The notes under the pieces are model-generated. The model made no database searches, was not told the origin of the DNA, and saw only the letters and a list, made by a program, of their open reading frames with translations. 11,805 nt of DNA from CAMPJU01 sp046566095 (lineage in GTDB: Bacteria; Pseudomonadota; Gammaproteobacteria; Xanthomonadales; Xanthomonadaceae). A program made the position numbers and the translations under genes. This document shows, in pieces, positions 1 through 7,242 of the stretch. Location: assembly GCA_046566095.1 (NCBI GenBank), contig JBKHXI010000137.1:1-11805 (forward strand), read 5' to 3'. Within the stretch, counting starts at the first letter, position 1, and each line of letters starts with the position of its first letter.

Positions 1-120
1 CGCGCCCACCGCACCAGCCTGGTCCTGGTCACCCACGACCGCGACCTGGCCCGGCGCCTGGACCGGGTGCTGGAGCTGCACGAAGGCAGGCTCAGGGAAG
101 TGGCCCCGCACGAGGTGTGA
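1..120 (+). CDS. lolD: ABC transporter ATP-binding protein, C-terminal fragment (probably LolD of the lipoprotein exporter)
   Basis: The window opens in frame inside a gene whose last 39 codons are visible, ending at TGA 118-120. The fragment carries the beta-strand and H-loop of an ABC ATPase, LVLVTHD (residues 7-13 of the fragment), with the switch histidine of the T-H-D triad. After it come the usual 'D-R-V-L-E-L-x-x-G-R-L' tail. Walker A, the signature motif and Walker B lie upstream of the window. LolD is the ATPase of LolCDE, which releases lipoproteins from the inner membrane. I choose LolD mainly because lolCDE commonly lies just upstream of comEC in gammaproteobacteria. From this piece alone it could be any short MacB/LolD-type ATPase. 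comEC starts one base after the stop, so the two genes are probably co-transcribed. Confidence 0.65.
   Translation, partial: RAHRTSLVLVTHDRDLARRLDRVLELHEGRLREVAPHEV
112..117 (+). promoter_or_regulatory. Ribosome binding site for comEC
   Basis: GAGGTG lies four bases upstream of the ATG at 122 and inside the last codons of the preceding ATPase gene. It supports this ATG as the comEC start and suggests translational coupling across the one-base gap. Confidence 0.5.
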
Positions 121-121
121 C

Positions 122-2521
122 ATGGAACCAGCGGCAGGGACGCCGCCATCGCCGACCGCCATCGCCGTCGCGCTGCTCGCCGGCATCGGCGTCTGCCTGG
201 CGCTGCCGGCGCTGCCGCAGTGGCCGTGGCTGGCGGCCGCGTTCGCGTTCGGCCTCGCGATGTTCCTGCGTGCCGGCGGCAGCTGGCGCCTGGCTGGAAT
301 GCTGGCGCTGGGGTTCGGGCTGGCGGGACTGCATTCGGCCGCCACCTTGGCGCGGCAACTGCCGGCTCCCCGGCTCGATGCGGCGGTGGTCGGCCGTGTC
401 GTCGGGCTGCCCGAGCACGGGCCCGAGCGCACGCGCTTCCTGCTGCGGGTGGATGCCGGCCCGGAGATGCCGCCGCAGCTGCGCGGCCGGCTGCTGCGGC
501 TGGCCTGGTACGACGAGCGCGGCTGGCGCCGGTCCGCGGCGACGCCGGACGCGACGCCGTCCGGGGCGACAGGCGCGCGCCCGCGGCACGCGCTCGAGGC
601 AGGCAGCCGCTGGTCGCTGCAGGTGCGGGTACGGCCGCCGCGGGGCCTGCGCAGCCCGGGCGGCTTCGATGCCGAGAAGCATGCGCTGGCATCGCGGATC
701 GCCGCCACCGGCTACGTGCGCGATGCGCAAGGAGCCCGGATGCGCTCGGGTCCGGGCGGCATCGACGCCTGGCGGGCCGGGGTCGCCGCGCGGATCGAAT
801 CGGCGGTGGACTCGGACGCACAGCGCTTCGTGCGCGCGCTGGCGGTCGGCGACACCCGCGGCCTGGAGCAGCGCGACTGGGAGGTGCTGCGCGCCAACGG
901 CCTGACCCACCTGGTGGCGATCTCCGGGTTCCACGTCGGCATGGTCGCCGGCTTCGTCGCGCTGTTCGCGCATGGGCTCTGGTGGCTGGTGCCGGGACTG
1001 GGGCGGCGCCTGCCGCGACCGCAGGCGGCGGCCGCGGCGGCGTTGCTGGGCGGACTGGGCTATGCGGCGGTCGCCGGCTTCGAGCTGCCCACGGTGCGCA
1101 CCGTGCTGATGATCGCGGTGGTTGCCGGGGCGCGGATGTCGCGGCGGCCGATCGACGGCTTCGACGCACTGGCCCTGGCGGCGATCGCGATCTGCCTGGT
1201 GGATCCCCTGTCGCTGCTCAGTGCCGGCTTCTGGCTCAGTTTCGCCGGCGTGGCCTGGCTGCTGTGGTGCCTGCCGCAGGGCCGCCAGCACCCGCTGCGC
1301 GGACTGCTCGGCGCGCAGGGGGTGGCCAGCATCGGGCTGCTGCCGCTGACCGTGGTCCTGTTCGACCAGGCCTCGCTGGCGGGCCCGTTCGCCAACCTGC
1401 TGGCGGTGCCCTGGTGGAGCCTGGTGGTGGTGCCGCTGGCCCTGGTCGGGACCCTGCTGGATGCGTTCCATGCCGGGGCCGCGGCATGGACCTGGCGGCT
1501 GGCCGCGGCCGCCTTCGACCTGCCGTGGCCGTGGTTCGAGCGGCTGCACGAAACCGGGCTGGCGCTGTGGTGGCTGCCGGAATCGCCTTGGTTCGCGCTG
1601 CCGCTGGCCCTGCTCGGGGCGTTCTGGCTGCTGCTGCCGCGCGGCACGCCGGGCAAGCCGCTGGCGCTGCTGCTGTGGCTGCCGCTGCTGTGGCCGGCGC
1701 GGGCGCTGCCGGCGCCGGGCGAGTTCGAGCTGCAGGTGCTCGACGTCGGCCAGGGTTCGGCGGTGCTGCTGCGCACCCATCGGCACGCGCTGCTCTACGA
1801 CACGGGCCCGGCGATCGGCGACGCCTACGACGCCGGCGAACGGGTGGTGGTGCCGGCGCTGCACGTGCTGGGCGTGCGCCGGCTGGACATGGCCATCGTC
1901 AGCCACGGCGACGCCGACCACGCCGGCGGCTGGGGCGCGGTGCGGCGCGCGCTGCCGGTGGCCGACCGCCTGGCGCCGGAAGGCGAGGGAGTGGAGGACG
2001 CGCGTGCCTGCGTGGCCGGCGAGGCCTGGGAATGGGACGGCGTGCGCCTGCGGCTGCTGCATCCCACGCCCCATTTCCCGATTCCCGGGAACGAGGCCAG
2101 CTGCGTGCTGCGGATCGAGGGTGCGCACGGCGCCGCGCTGCTGACCGGCGACATCGGCCACGGCGTGGAACGGATCCTGGCGCGGCGCGAGCGCGCGGCG
2201 CTGCGCGCCGAGGTGGTGATGGCCGGCCACCACGGCAGCCGCGGCTCCTCGGATCCGGTGTTCGTCGCCGCCACCGGCGCGCGCCATGCGCTGGTGTCGG
2301 CCGGCGCCGGCGGCCGGTTCCGGCACCCGCACCCGGAGGTGGTCGCGCGCTGGCGCGAGGCCGGGGCCCGGGTGCACAACACCGCCGACGACGGCGCGCT
2401 GCGGGTCCGGGTCGGCGCCGCCGGCATCGAGGTCTCCGGGCGGCGCGCCAGCCACCCGCGGTTGTGGGATGCCGTGCGCCGGCGGGGCTGCGGCGCTGGG
2501 CTATCCTGTGCGCCGGAATGA
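122..2521 (+). CDS. comEC: ComEC/Rec2 family DNA-uptake channel protein
   Basis: Polytopic inner-membrane protein of 799 aa that forms the channel bringing single-stranded DNA into the cytoplasm during natural transformation. The length is normal for the family. Hydrophobic segments at about 12-75 are followed by a soluble DUF4131-like region (about 85-205). The Competence domain (about 230-500) has the hallmark LTHLVAISGFHVGM (261-274), a conserved ELPTVRT (321-327) and DPLSLLSAGFWLSF (361-374). The C-terminal metallo-beta-lactamase-like domain (about 535-770) has LDVGQG (540-545), YDTG (559-562), SHGDADHAGG (594-603), TGD (675-677) and GHHGS (702-706). In known ComEC proteins this last domain is thought to degrade the non-transported strand; all its metal-binding motifs look intact here. 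The ATG at 122 is backed by a GAGGTG ribosome binding site. No comEA or pilus gene is present, so competence of this organism cannot be judged from the window. Confidence 0.96.
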   Translation: MEPAAGTPPSPTAIAVALLAGIGVCLALPALPQWPWLAAAFAFGLAMFLRAGGSWRLAGMLALGFGLAGLHSAATLARQLPAPRLDAAVVGRVVGLPEHGPERTRFLLRVDAGPEMPPQLRGRLLRLAWYDERGWRRSAATPDATPSGATGARPRHALEAGSRWSLQVRVRPPRGLRSPGGFDAEKHALASRIAATGYVRDAQGARMRSGPGGIDAWRAGVAARIESAVDSDAQRFVRALAVGDTRGLEQRDWEVLRANGLTHLVAISGFHVGMVAGFVALFAHGLWWLVPGLGRRLPRPQAAAAAALLGGLGYAAVAGFELPTVRTVLMIAVVAGARMSRRPIDGFDALALAAIAICLVDPLSLLSAGFWLSFAGVAWLLWCLPQGRQHPLRGLLGAQGVASIGLLPLTVVLFDQASLAGPFANLLAVPWWSLVVVPLALVGTLLDAFHAGAAAWTWRLAAAAFDLPWPWFERLHETGLALWWLPESPWFALPLALLGAFWLLLPRGTPGKPLALLLWLPLLWPARALPAPGEFELQVLDVGQGSAVLLRTHRHALLYDTGPAIGDAYDAGERVVVPALHVLGVRRLDMAIVSHGDADHAGGWGAVRRALPVADRLAPEGEGVEDARACVAGEAWEWDGVRLRLLHPTPHFPIPGNEASCVLRIEGAHGAALLTGDIGHGVERILARRERAALRAEVVMAGHHGSRGSSDPVFVAATGARHALVSAGAGGRFRHPHPEVVARWREAGARVHNTADDGALRVRVGAAGIEVSGRRASHPRLWDAVRRRGCGAGLSCAPE

Positions 2522-2536
2522 ACGGGCCTGCGGGCC

Positions 2537-2542
2537 GGAGGA
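2537..2542 (+). promoter_or_regulatory. Ribosome binding site that decides the GTG start of exbB
   Basis: GGAGGA lies six bases before the GTG at 2549. It favours that GTG over the in-frame ATG at 2564, which has no purine-rich sequence at a useful distance. Confidence 0.7.
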
Positions 2543-2548
2543 CGGGGC

Positions 2549-3193
2549 GTGCTGGAACTGGTGATGGCCGGCGGCTGGCCGATGATCCCGCTGCTGCTGC
2601 TGTCGGCGCTGGCGCTGGCGATCATCGTCGAGCGGTTCTGGACGCTGCGCCGCAGGTCGGTGCTGCCGCCGGGCCTGGGCGAGGAGGTGCGGGCCTGGGC
2701 GGCGCGCGGCAGGCTCGACCCCGGCCACATCCAGTCGCTGCGCGCGACCTCGCCGCTGGGCGCGCTGCTGGCCGCCGCGCTGGACGTGCGCCACCGGCCG
2801 CGCGACCAGGTGCGCGAGCGGGTCGAGGACGTCGGCCGGCACCTGGTGCACCGGATGGAGCGCTTCCTCAACACCCTCGGCACGGTCGCGGCGATCGGCC
2901 CGCTGCTGGGCCTGTTCGGGACCGTGGTCGGCATGATCGAGATGTTCATGGGCATCCTCGACCATGGCGTGGGCGACGTCGGCCTGCTGGCCGGGGGCAT
3001 CGGCAAGGCCCTGATCAGCACCGCCGCCGGCCTGATCGTGGCGATCCCGGCGCTGATGTTCCACCGCTACTTCCGCGGCCGCATCGGCGAGTACCTGGTG
3101 GAGATGGAGCACGAGGCCACGCTGCTGCTGGACGTGCTCGACCCGTGCCCGGCCTTGCCGCCGCGCGCCGTCGTCCAGCCACCGGTCGCCTGA
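2549..3193 (+). CDS. exbB: ExbB/TolQ/MotA-family proton channel subunit
   Basis: 214 aa. ExbB pairs with ExbD in the inner membrane and converts proton motive force into work, classically for TonB-dependent uptake. Three membrane segments are visible at about 10-28, 107-131 and 147-172, as in the family. The second carries the conserved G-P-L-L-G-L-F-G-T-V-V-G-M pattern, with Thr125 at the place of E. coli ExbB Thr148. The third carries ALISTAAGLIVAIPA (154-168), with Thr158 matching Thr181. The position I align with the functionally important Glu176 of E. coli ExbB is Lys153 here. A GTG start is chosen because of a strong GGAGGA six bases upstream. The gene begins 27 bases after comEC and is followed 13 bases later by exbD. 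No tonB is nearby, so the partner driven by this motor is unknown; a TolQ-like role is a possible alternative. Confidence 0.93.
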   Translation: MLELVMAGGWPMIPLLLLSALALAIIVERFWTLRRRSVLPPGLGEEVRAWAARGRLDPGHIQSLRATSPLGALLAAALDVRHRPRDQVRERVEDVGRHLVHRMERFLNTLGTVAAIGPLLGLFGTVVGMIEMFMGILDHGVGDVGLLAGGIGKALISTAAGLIVAIPALMFHRYFRGRIGEYLVEMEHEATLLLDVLDPCPALPPRAVVQPPVA

Positions 3194-3206
3194 AGCCGCC
3201 CGGCGC

Positions 3207-3644
3207 ATGCGCATCCGCGAACACCGCGTCGACGACCAGCCGGAGATCAGCCTGGTGCCGCTGATCGACGTGATCCTGGTCATGATCATCTTCTTCGTGG
3301 CCACCACCACCTTCGACGCGCGTTCGGTGCTCAAGCTCGAACTGCCGCGCGCGACCGGGGCGCCGGTCGAGGACCGGCCGGCGCCGCTGAGCCTGCTGGT
3401 CAACGCCGACGGCCGCTATTTCGTCGAGGACCGCGAGGCGCTGCGGCCCGACGTGGAGTCGCTGAAGTCGACCCTGCTCGAGGTGGCCGGCGACGAGCGC
3501 GAACGCCCGGTGCTGCTGCGGGCCGACGCGCGCACCCCGCACCAGGCCGTGGTCACCGCGCTCGAGGCGCTCGGCCAGCTCGGCTTCACCAAGGTCTCGA
3601 TCGCCACCGCCCCCGACCCGGCCGCCGCGGCGGAGGCCGAGTGA
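3207..3644 (+). CDS. exbD: ExbD/TolR-family proton channel subunit
   Basis: 145 aa, normal for ExbD. A short cytoplasmic N-terminus is followed by one membrane segment at about 16-36 and a periplasmic domain of about 100 residues. The segment begins SLVPLIDVILVMIIFF (15-30). Asp21 corresponds to the essential proton-carrying aspartate of ExbD (Asp25 in E. coli) and is present. The C-terminal part reads as a typical ExbD/TolR fold, with a VLLRADARTPHQAVV stretch (112-126) matching the family's 'v-x-I-x-A-D-x-x-x-x-Y-x-x-v' pattern. The Ala/Glu-rich tail is unremarkable. There is no clear Shine-Dalgarno before ATG 3207, so expression probably relies on coupling to exbB 13 bases upstream. The stop codon overlaps the GTG start of msbA by four bases (GTGA), tying this motor gene to lipid A transport. 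Confidence 0.93.
   Translation: MRIREHRVDDQPEISLVPLIDVILVMIIFFVATTTFDARSVLKLELPRATGAPVEDRPAPLSLLVNADGRYFVEDREALRPDVESLKSTLLEVAGDERERPVLLRADARTPHQAVVTALEALGQLGFTKVSIATAPDPAAAAEAE
3632..3636 (+). promoter_or_regulatory. Ribosome binding site for the GTG start of msbA
   Basis: GGAGG inside the last codons of exbD, four bases before GTG 3641. It supports the GTGA-overlap start for msbA. Confidence 0.6.
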
Positions 3645-5386
3645 GCGGGCAGACCCCGGCCTGGCCGATCTACCGCCGGCTGCTCGGCCACGCCGCGCGC
3701 TACTGGCCGCTGCTGGCGGTGGCCACCGCGGCGATGGTGGTGGAGGCGGTTGCCGGCGGCCTGTTCGTGCAGCTGATGGAGCCGCTGGTCAACCAGGGCT
3801 TCGTCGACCCCGATCCCGAGGCGGCGGTGCGGCTGCCGCTGATCATCGTCGGTCTGTTCCTGGTGCGCGGCATGGCCACCTTCGTCACCGACTACGGCAT
3901 GGCCCGCGCCGGCCGCAGCGTGGTCCGCGACCTGCGCGAGCGGGTGCTGGGCAAGTACCTGCGGCTGCCGTCGAGCCATTTCGACGCCGAGTCGGTGCCG
4001 GGCATGGTCAGCCGCCTGAACTTCGACACCGAGCAGGTCACCCAGGCCAGCGCCGACGCGCTCAAGATCCTGGTCACCGACACCCTGATCGCGCTGTACC
4101 TGCTGGGCGTGATGCTCCACACCTCGGTCAAGGTGACGTTGGCGATGCTGCTGATCGCGCCGCTGATCGGGATCATCGTCTGGTACGTGGGCGGGCGCTA
4201 CCGGCGGATCAGCCGCGGCATCCAGGACGGGATGGCGGAGATGGCGCAGTCGGCCGAGCAGTCGCTGGCCGCGCAGCAGGAAGTGAAGGTGCACGGCGCG
4301 CAGGCCTTCGAGGGCGCGCGCTACGCGAAGATCGCCAACCGCATCCTGCGCCTGAACCTCAAGGTGGACACGACCCGGGCCGCGGCGTCCTCGACCGTGC
4401 AGATGCTGGCCGCGCTGGCGCTTGCTGCGATCGTCTGGATCTCCGCACAGGAGGCGCTGGCCGGGCGCCTCAACGCCGGCCAGTTCGTGACCCTCATGAC
4501 CGCGATGATGGGCATCATCCCCTCGCTGCGGCGGATCACCGGCGTGCAGAGCGCGATCTCGCGCGGCGTGGCCGCAGCCGAGCGCATCTTCATGGTGCTC
4601 GACAGCGCCGAGGAGGCCGACCGCGGCACCCGGCCACTGGCCCGCGCGCGCGGCGAGCTGGAATTCCGCGACGTCTCGCTGCAGTACGAGGGCATGGACG
4701 TCCCGGCCCTGCACGGCATCAGCTTCGTCGCGCGCCCCGGCACGGTCACCGCGATCGTCGGCCGGTCCGGCAGCGGCAAGACCAGCCTGGCGCGGCTGGT
4801 CCCGCGCTTCTACGAGCCCAGCGCCGGCAGCATCGCGCTCGACGGCGTGCCGCTGCAGGACTACCGGCTGTCCGACCTGCGCCGGCAGATCGCCCTGGTG
4901 GGCCAGCGGGTGATGCTGTTCGACGACACGGTGGCGGCCAACATCGCCTATGCCGAAGGCCCGGACGTGGACCGCGCCGCGATCCGGCGCGCGGCCGAGG
5001 CGGCCAACGCCTGGGAGTTCATCGAGCGCCTGCCGCAGGGCCTGGACACCCGCATCGGCGAGAACGGCGCGCTGCTGTCCGGCGGTCAGCGCCAGCGCCT
5101 GGCGATCGCCCGGGCGATCCTGCGCGACGCGCCGATCCTGATCCTGGACGAGGCCACCGCCGCGCTCGACAGCGAGTCCGAGCGGCTGGTGCAGGACGCG
5201 CTCGAGCGGCTGATGCCCGACCGCACCACCCTGGTGGTCGCGCACCGGCTGTCGACCATCGAGCACGCCGACCAGGTGCTGGTGCTGGACGAGGGCCGGC
5301 TGGTGGAGCAGGGCAGCCATGCCGAACTGCTGGCGCACGGCGGCCTGTACAGCCGGCTGCACCAGATGCAGTTCCGGGAGGCCTGA
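3641..5386 (+). CDS. msbA: Lipid A export ATP-binding/permease protein MsbA
   Basis: 581 aa, almost exactly the length of E. coli MsbA (582). This half-transporter dimerises in the inner membrane and flips core-lipid A from the inner to the outer leaflet. The transmembrane domain covers about 20-310, with hydrophobic segments near 22-46, 65-83, 141-160, 165-183, 250-272 and 282-297. The ATPase domain (about 338-580) has Walker A GRSGSGKT (374-381), Q-loop Gln422 in LVGQRVMLFDDTVAANIAY, signature LSGGQ (479-483), Walker B ILILDE (499-504) with catalytic Glu504, and switch His535. The Q-loop region resembles the MsbA version (E. coli: LVSQNVHLFNDTV) more than exporters in general. Start is GTG at 3641, overlapping the exbD stop (GTGA), with GGAGG upstream. 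lpxK follows six bases later. This msbA-lpxK adjacency is conserved in enterobacteria and makes the assignment secure. Confidence 0.97.
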   Translation: MSGQTPAWPIYRRLLGHAARYWPLLAVATAAMVVEAVAGGLFVQLMEPLVNQGFVDPDPEAAVRLPLIIVGLFLVRGMATFVTDYGMARAGRSVVRDLRERVLGKYLRLPSSHFDAESVPGMVSRLNFDTEQVTQASADALKILVTDTLIALYLLGVMLHTSVKVTLAMLLIAPLIGIIVWYVGGRYRRISRGIQDGMAEMAQSAEQSLAAQQEVKVHGAQAFEGARYAKIANRILRLNLKVDTTRAAASSTVQMLAALALAAIVWISAQEALAGRLNAGQFVTLMTAMMGIIPSLRRITGVQSAISRGVAAAERIFMVLDSAEEADRGTRPLARARGELEFRDVSLQYEGMDVPALHGISFVARPGTVTAIVGRSGSGKTSLARLVPRFYEPSAGSIALDGVPLQDYRLSDLRRQIALVGQRVMLFDDTVAANIAYAEGPDVDRAAIRRAAEAANAWEFIERLPQGLDTRIGENGALLSGGQRQRLAIARAILRDAPILILDEATAALDSESERLVQDALERLMPDRTTLVVAHRLSTIEHADQVLVLDEGRLVEQGSHAELLAHGGLYSRLHQMQFREA

Positions 5387-5392
5387 GCGCCG

Positions 5393-6406
5393 ATGGCGAC
5401 GCGACATCGCAGCGCCCCGGAGCACTGGTACGGCGAGGCGCCGGTCCCGCTGCTCGCCGCACTGCTGGAGCGCCCGTTCCGGGCGCTGGCCGGGCTGCGC
5501 CGCGGCGCCTACCGCGCCGGCCTGCTGCGGCCGCGGCGGGTGCCGGTGCCGGTGGTCGTGGTCGGCAACATCAGCGCCGGCGGGACCGGCAAGACGCCGC
5601 TGGTGCTGGCCCTGGTGGAGCGCCTGCGCGGCGCCGGCTGGAACCCGGGCGTCGCCAGCCGCGGGCACGGCCGCCGCGACGCGGGCATGGCGCGCTGGGT
5701 CGAGGCCGGTACCGACCCGGCGCTGGGCGGCGACGAACCGGTGCTGCTGGCGCGCCTGGGCGCGGCGCCGGTGCGGGTCGACCGCGACCGGGTCGCGGCC
5801 GCGCGCGCGCTGGCGGCGGCCGGCTGCGACGTGGTGGTCTGCGACGACGGCCTGCAGCATTACCGGCTGGCGCGCGACGTCGAGATCGAGGTGATCGACG
5901 GCCGGCGCCGCTACGGCAACCGCCGGCTGCTGCCGGCCGGGCCGCTGCGCGAGCCGCCGCAGCGCGCGGCCGACTGCGATTTCCGCGTGGTCAACCTCGG
6001 CGATGCCGGGCCGGAGGAGGAGGGTGCCGGCGCCGGCTTCGGCGAATGGGCGATGCGCCTGGTGCCGGGCCCGGCGAGGCCGCTGCTGGGCGGGCGCCCG
6101 CGGCCGCTGGCCGCGTTCACCGGGCAGCGGGTGCATGCCGTCGCCGGGATCGGCAACCCCGACCGCTTCTTCACCATGCTGCGGCGCGCCGGGATCGCGG
6201 TGGTGCCGCACGCCTTTCCCGACCACCACCGCTACCGGGCCGCCGACTTCGCCTTCGGCAGCGACCTGCCGGTGCTGATGACCGAGAAGGACGCGGTCAA
6301 GTGCGCGGCGTTCGCCAGTCCGCGCTTCCATGCGGTGCCGGTGCGCGCGGAACTTCCCGAAGCGTTCTGGATCGCCCTGCTCGAACGGCTGCGCGGCGCG
6401 GCCTGA
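5393..6406 (+). CDS. lpxK: Tetraacyldisaccharide 4'-kinase (lipid A 4'-kinase)
   Basis: 337 aa. LpxK phosphorylates the 4' position of tetraacyldisaccharide 1-phosphate to give lipid IVA, the sixth step of lipid A synthesis, at the inner-membrane surface. The N-terminus (about 17-45) is a hydrophobic/amphipathic membrane anchor. Walker A is GNISAGGTGKTP (58-69). Further family motifs are GDEPVLLA (113-120), DDGLQHYRLARDVEIEVID (151-169), LLPAGPLRE (179-187), AGIGNPDRFF (251-260), FPDHH (275-279) and MTEKDAVKC (296-304). All match E. coli LpxK closely. One variation is SRGHGRR (89-95), where E. coli reads SRGYGGK. ATG 5393 is six bases after the msbA stop, with GGGAGG (5376-5381) eleven bases upstream, a slightly long spacing. 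There is no sign of a separate promoter. Confidence 0.96.
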   Translation: MATRHRSAPEHWYGEAPVPLLAALLERPFRALAGLRRGAYRAGLLRPRRVPVPVVVVGNISAGGTGKTPLVLALVERLRGAGWNPGVASRGHGRRDAGMARWVEAGTDPALGGDEPVLLARLGAAPVRVDRDRVAAARALAAAGCDVVVCDDGLQHYRLARDVEIEVIDGRRRYGNRRLLPAGPLREPPQRAADCDFRVVNLGDAGPEEEGAGAGFGEWAMRLVPGPARPLLGGRPRPLAAFTGQRVHAVAGIGNPDRFFTMLRRAGIAVVPHAFPDHHRYRAADFAFGSDLPVLMTEKDAVKCAAFASPRFHAVPVRAELPEAFWIALLERLRGAA

Positions 6407-6452
6407 CGGCTGCGCCGTGGCCGCGCCGGCGCGGGTGTGCAAAGCTTGCGCG

Positions 6453-7238
6453 ATGAGCGCCGTGCCCGACGATTTCGTGGTCGCCATCCCCGCCCGCCAC
6501 GGTTCCAGCCGGCTGCCGGGCAAGCCGCTGCGGCTGCTCGGCGGCGAGCCGCTGGTGCTGCACGTGGCCCGGCGCGCGCTCGCCGCGGGCGCGCGCGAGG
6601 TCTGGGTCGCCACCGACGACGCGCGCGTGGCCGATGCGCTCGCCGGCAGCGGGGTGCGCATCGCCATCACCGACCCCGGCCACGCCTCCGGCAGCGACCG
6701 GCTGGCCGAGTGCGCGCGCATCGCCGGCTGGGACGATCAGGCGGTGGTGGTCAACCTGCAGGGCGACGAGCCGTTCGCGCCGGTGACCGGCATCCGCGCC
6801 GCCGCCGCGGCGCTGGCGGCTTCCGGCGCCCAGGTGGCGACCCTGGCTGCGCCGGTCGAGGACGTCGAAACCCTGCTGGATCCCAATGCGGTCAAGCTGG
6901 TGCGCGACGCCCGCGGCTTCGCCCTGTACTTCAGCCGCGCGCCGATCCCCTGGCCCCGCGACGCCTTCGCCGGCGACCGCACGCGGCTGCCGGAGGACGC
7001 GCCGGCCGGGGCCTGGCTGCGCCACATCGGCATCTACGCCTACCGCGCCGGCTTCCTGCAGCGCTTCGCGGCCCTGCCGCCGGGCCGGCTGGAACGGATC
7101 GAGGCGCTGGAGCAGCTGCGGATCCTGGAGGCCGGGATCCCGATCGCGGTGGCGCTGACGCCCGAGCCGTTCCCGCCGGGCGTCGACACGCCCGAGGACC
7201 TGGCGCGGGCGCAGGCGCGGCTGGACGGGAGCGCCTGA
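6453..7238 (+). CDS. kdsB: 3-deoxy-manno-octulosonate cytidylyltransferase (CMP-Kdo synthetase)
   Basis: 261 aa, slightly longer than E. coli KdsB (248). This cytoplasmic enzyme couples CTP and Kdo to make CMP-Kdo, the donor for the inner core of LPS. Visible motifs are the nucleotide-binding loop IPARHGSSRLPGKPL (12-26), VNLQGDEP (100-107), NAVKLV (145-150), YFSRAPIPWPRD (159-170), HIGIYAYR (191-198), LEQLR (219-223) and GVDTPEDL (243-250). The usual SGT(E/D)RL appears as SGSDRL (79-84), a conservative Thr-to-Ser change. ATG 6453 is chosen because the conserved core starts only nine residues later. The frame stays open back to ATG 6330, but that extension overlaps lpxK and is rich in Cys and Arg, unlike any KdsB. 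No good Shine-Dalgarno is visible. The 46 bases between lpxK and kdsB are too short for the small ycaR gene found there in other species. Confidence 0.95.
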   Translation: MSAVPDDFVVAIPARHGSSRLPGKPLRLLGGEPLVLHVARRALAAGAREVWVATDDARVADALAGSGVRIAITDPGHASGSDRLAECARIAGWDDQAVVVNLQGDEPFAPVTGIRAAAAALAASGAQVATLAAPVEDVETLLDPNAVKLVRDARGFALYFSRAPIPWPRDAFAGDRTRLPEDAPAGAWLRHIGIYAYRAGFLQRFAALPPGRLERIEALEQLRILEAGIPIAVALTPEPFPPGVDTPEDLARAQARLDGSA

Positions 7239-7242
7239 GCCG

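Noticed and set aside
92..2455. Open frame of 787 codons on the minus strand opposite comEC.
   Set aside because: Low-complexity Arg/Gln/His/Ala composition and no recognisable family; a shadow of comEC third-position G/C preference.
2502..2507. TATCCT near the end of comEC as a -10 box for exbB.
   Set aside because: Only 4 of 6 to consensus and no -35 box; the gene is close enough to comEC to be co-transcribed. Left open but not supported.
220..3264. Plus-strand open frame of 1014 codons overlapping comEC and exbB in another frame.
   Set aside because: Almost pure Ala/Gly/Arg/Pro with no motifs; it crosses two well-supported genes.
6439..6449. Small inverted repeat GCAA-AGC-TTGC just before the kdsB start.
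   Set aside because: A 4-bp stem with a 3-base loop is too weak to call a regulator without comparative evidence.
6330..6452. N-terminal extension of kdsB by 41 codons.
   Set aside because: It overlaps lpxK, encodes a Cys/Arg-rich stretch absent from KdsB, and the conserved core starts right after ATG 6453.
3416..6721. Open frame of 1101 codons on the minus strand across exbD, msbA, lpxK and the start of kdsB.
   Set aside because: Its product is rich in Arg, Gln, His, Ala and Gly with no domain or motif, as expected for the complement of GC-rich coding sequence. The plus-strand genes it covers are unambiguous.
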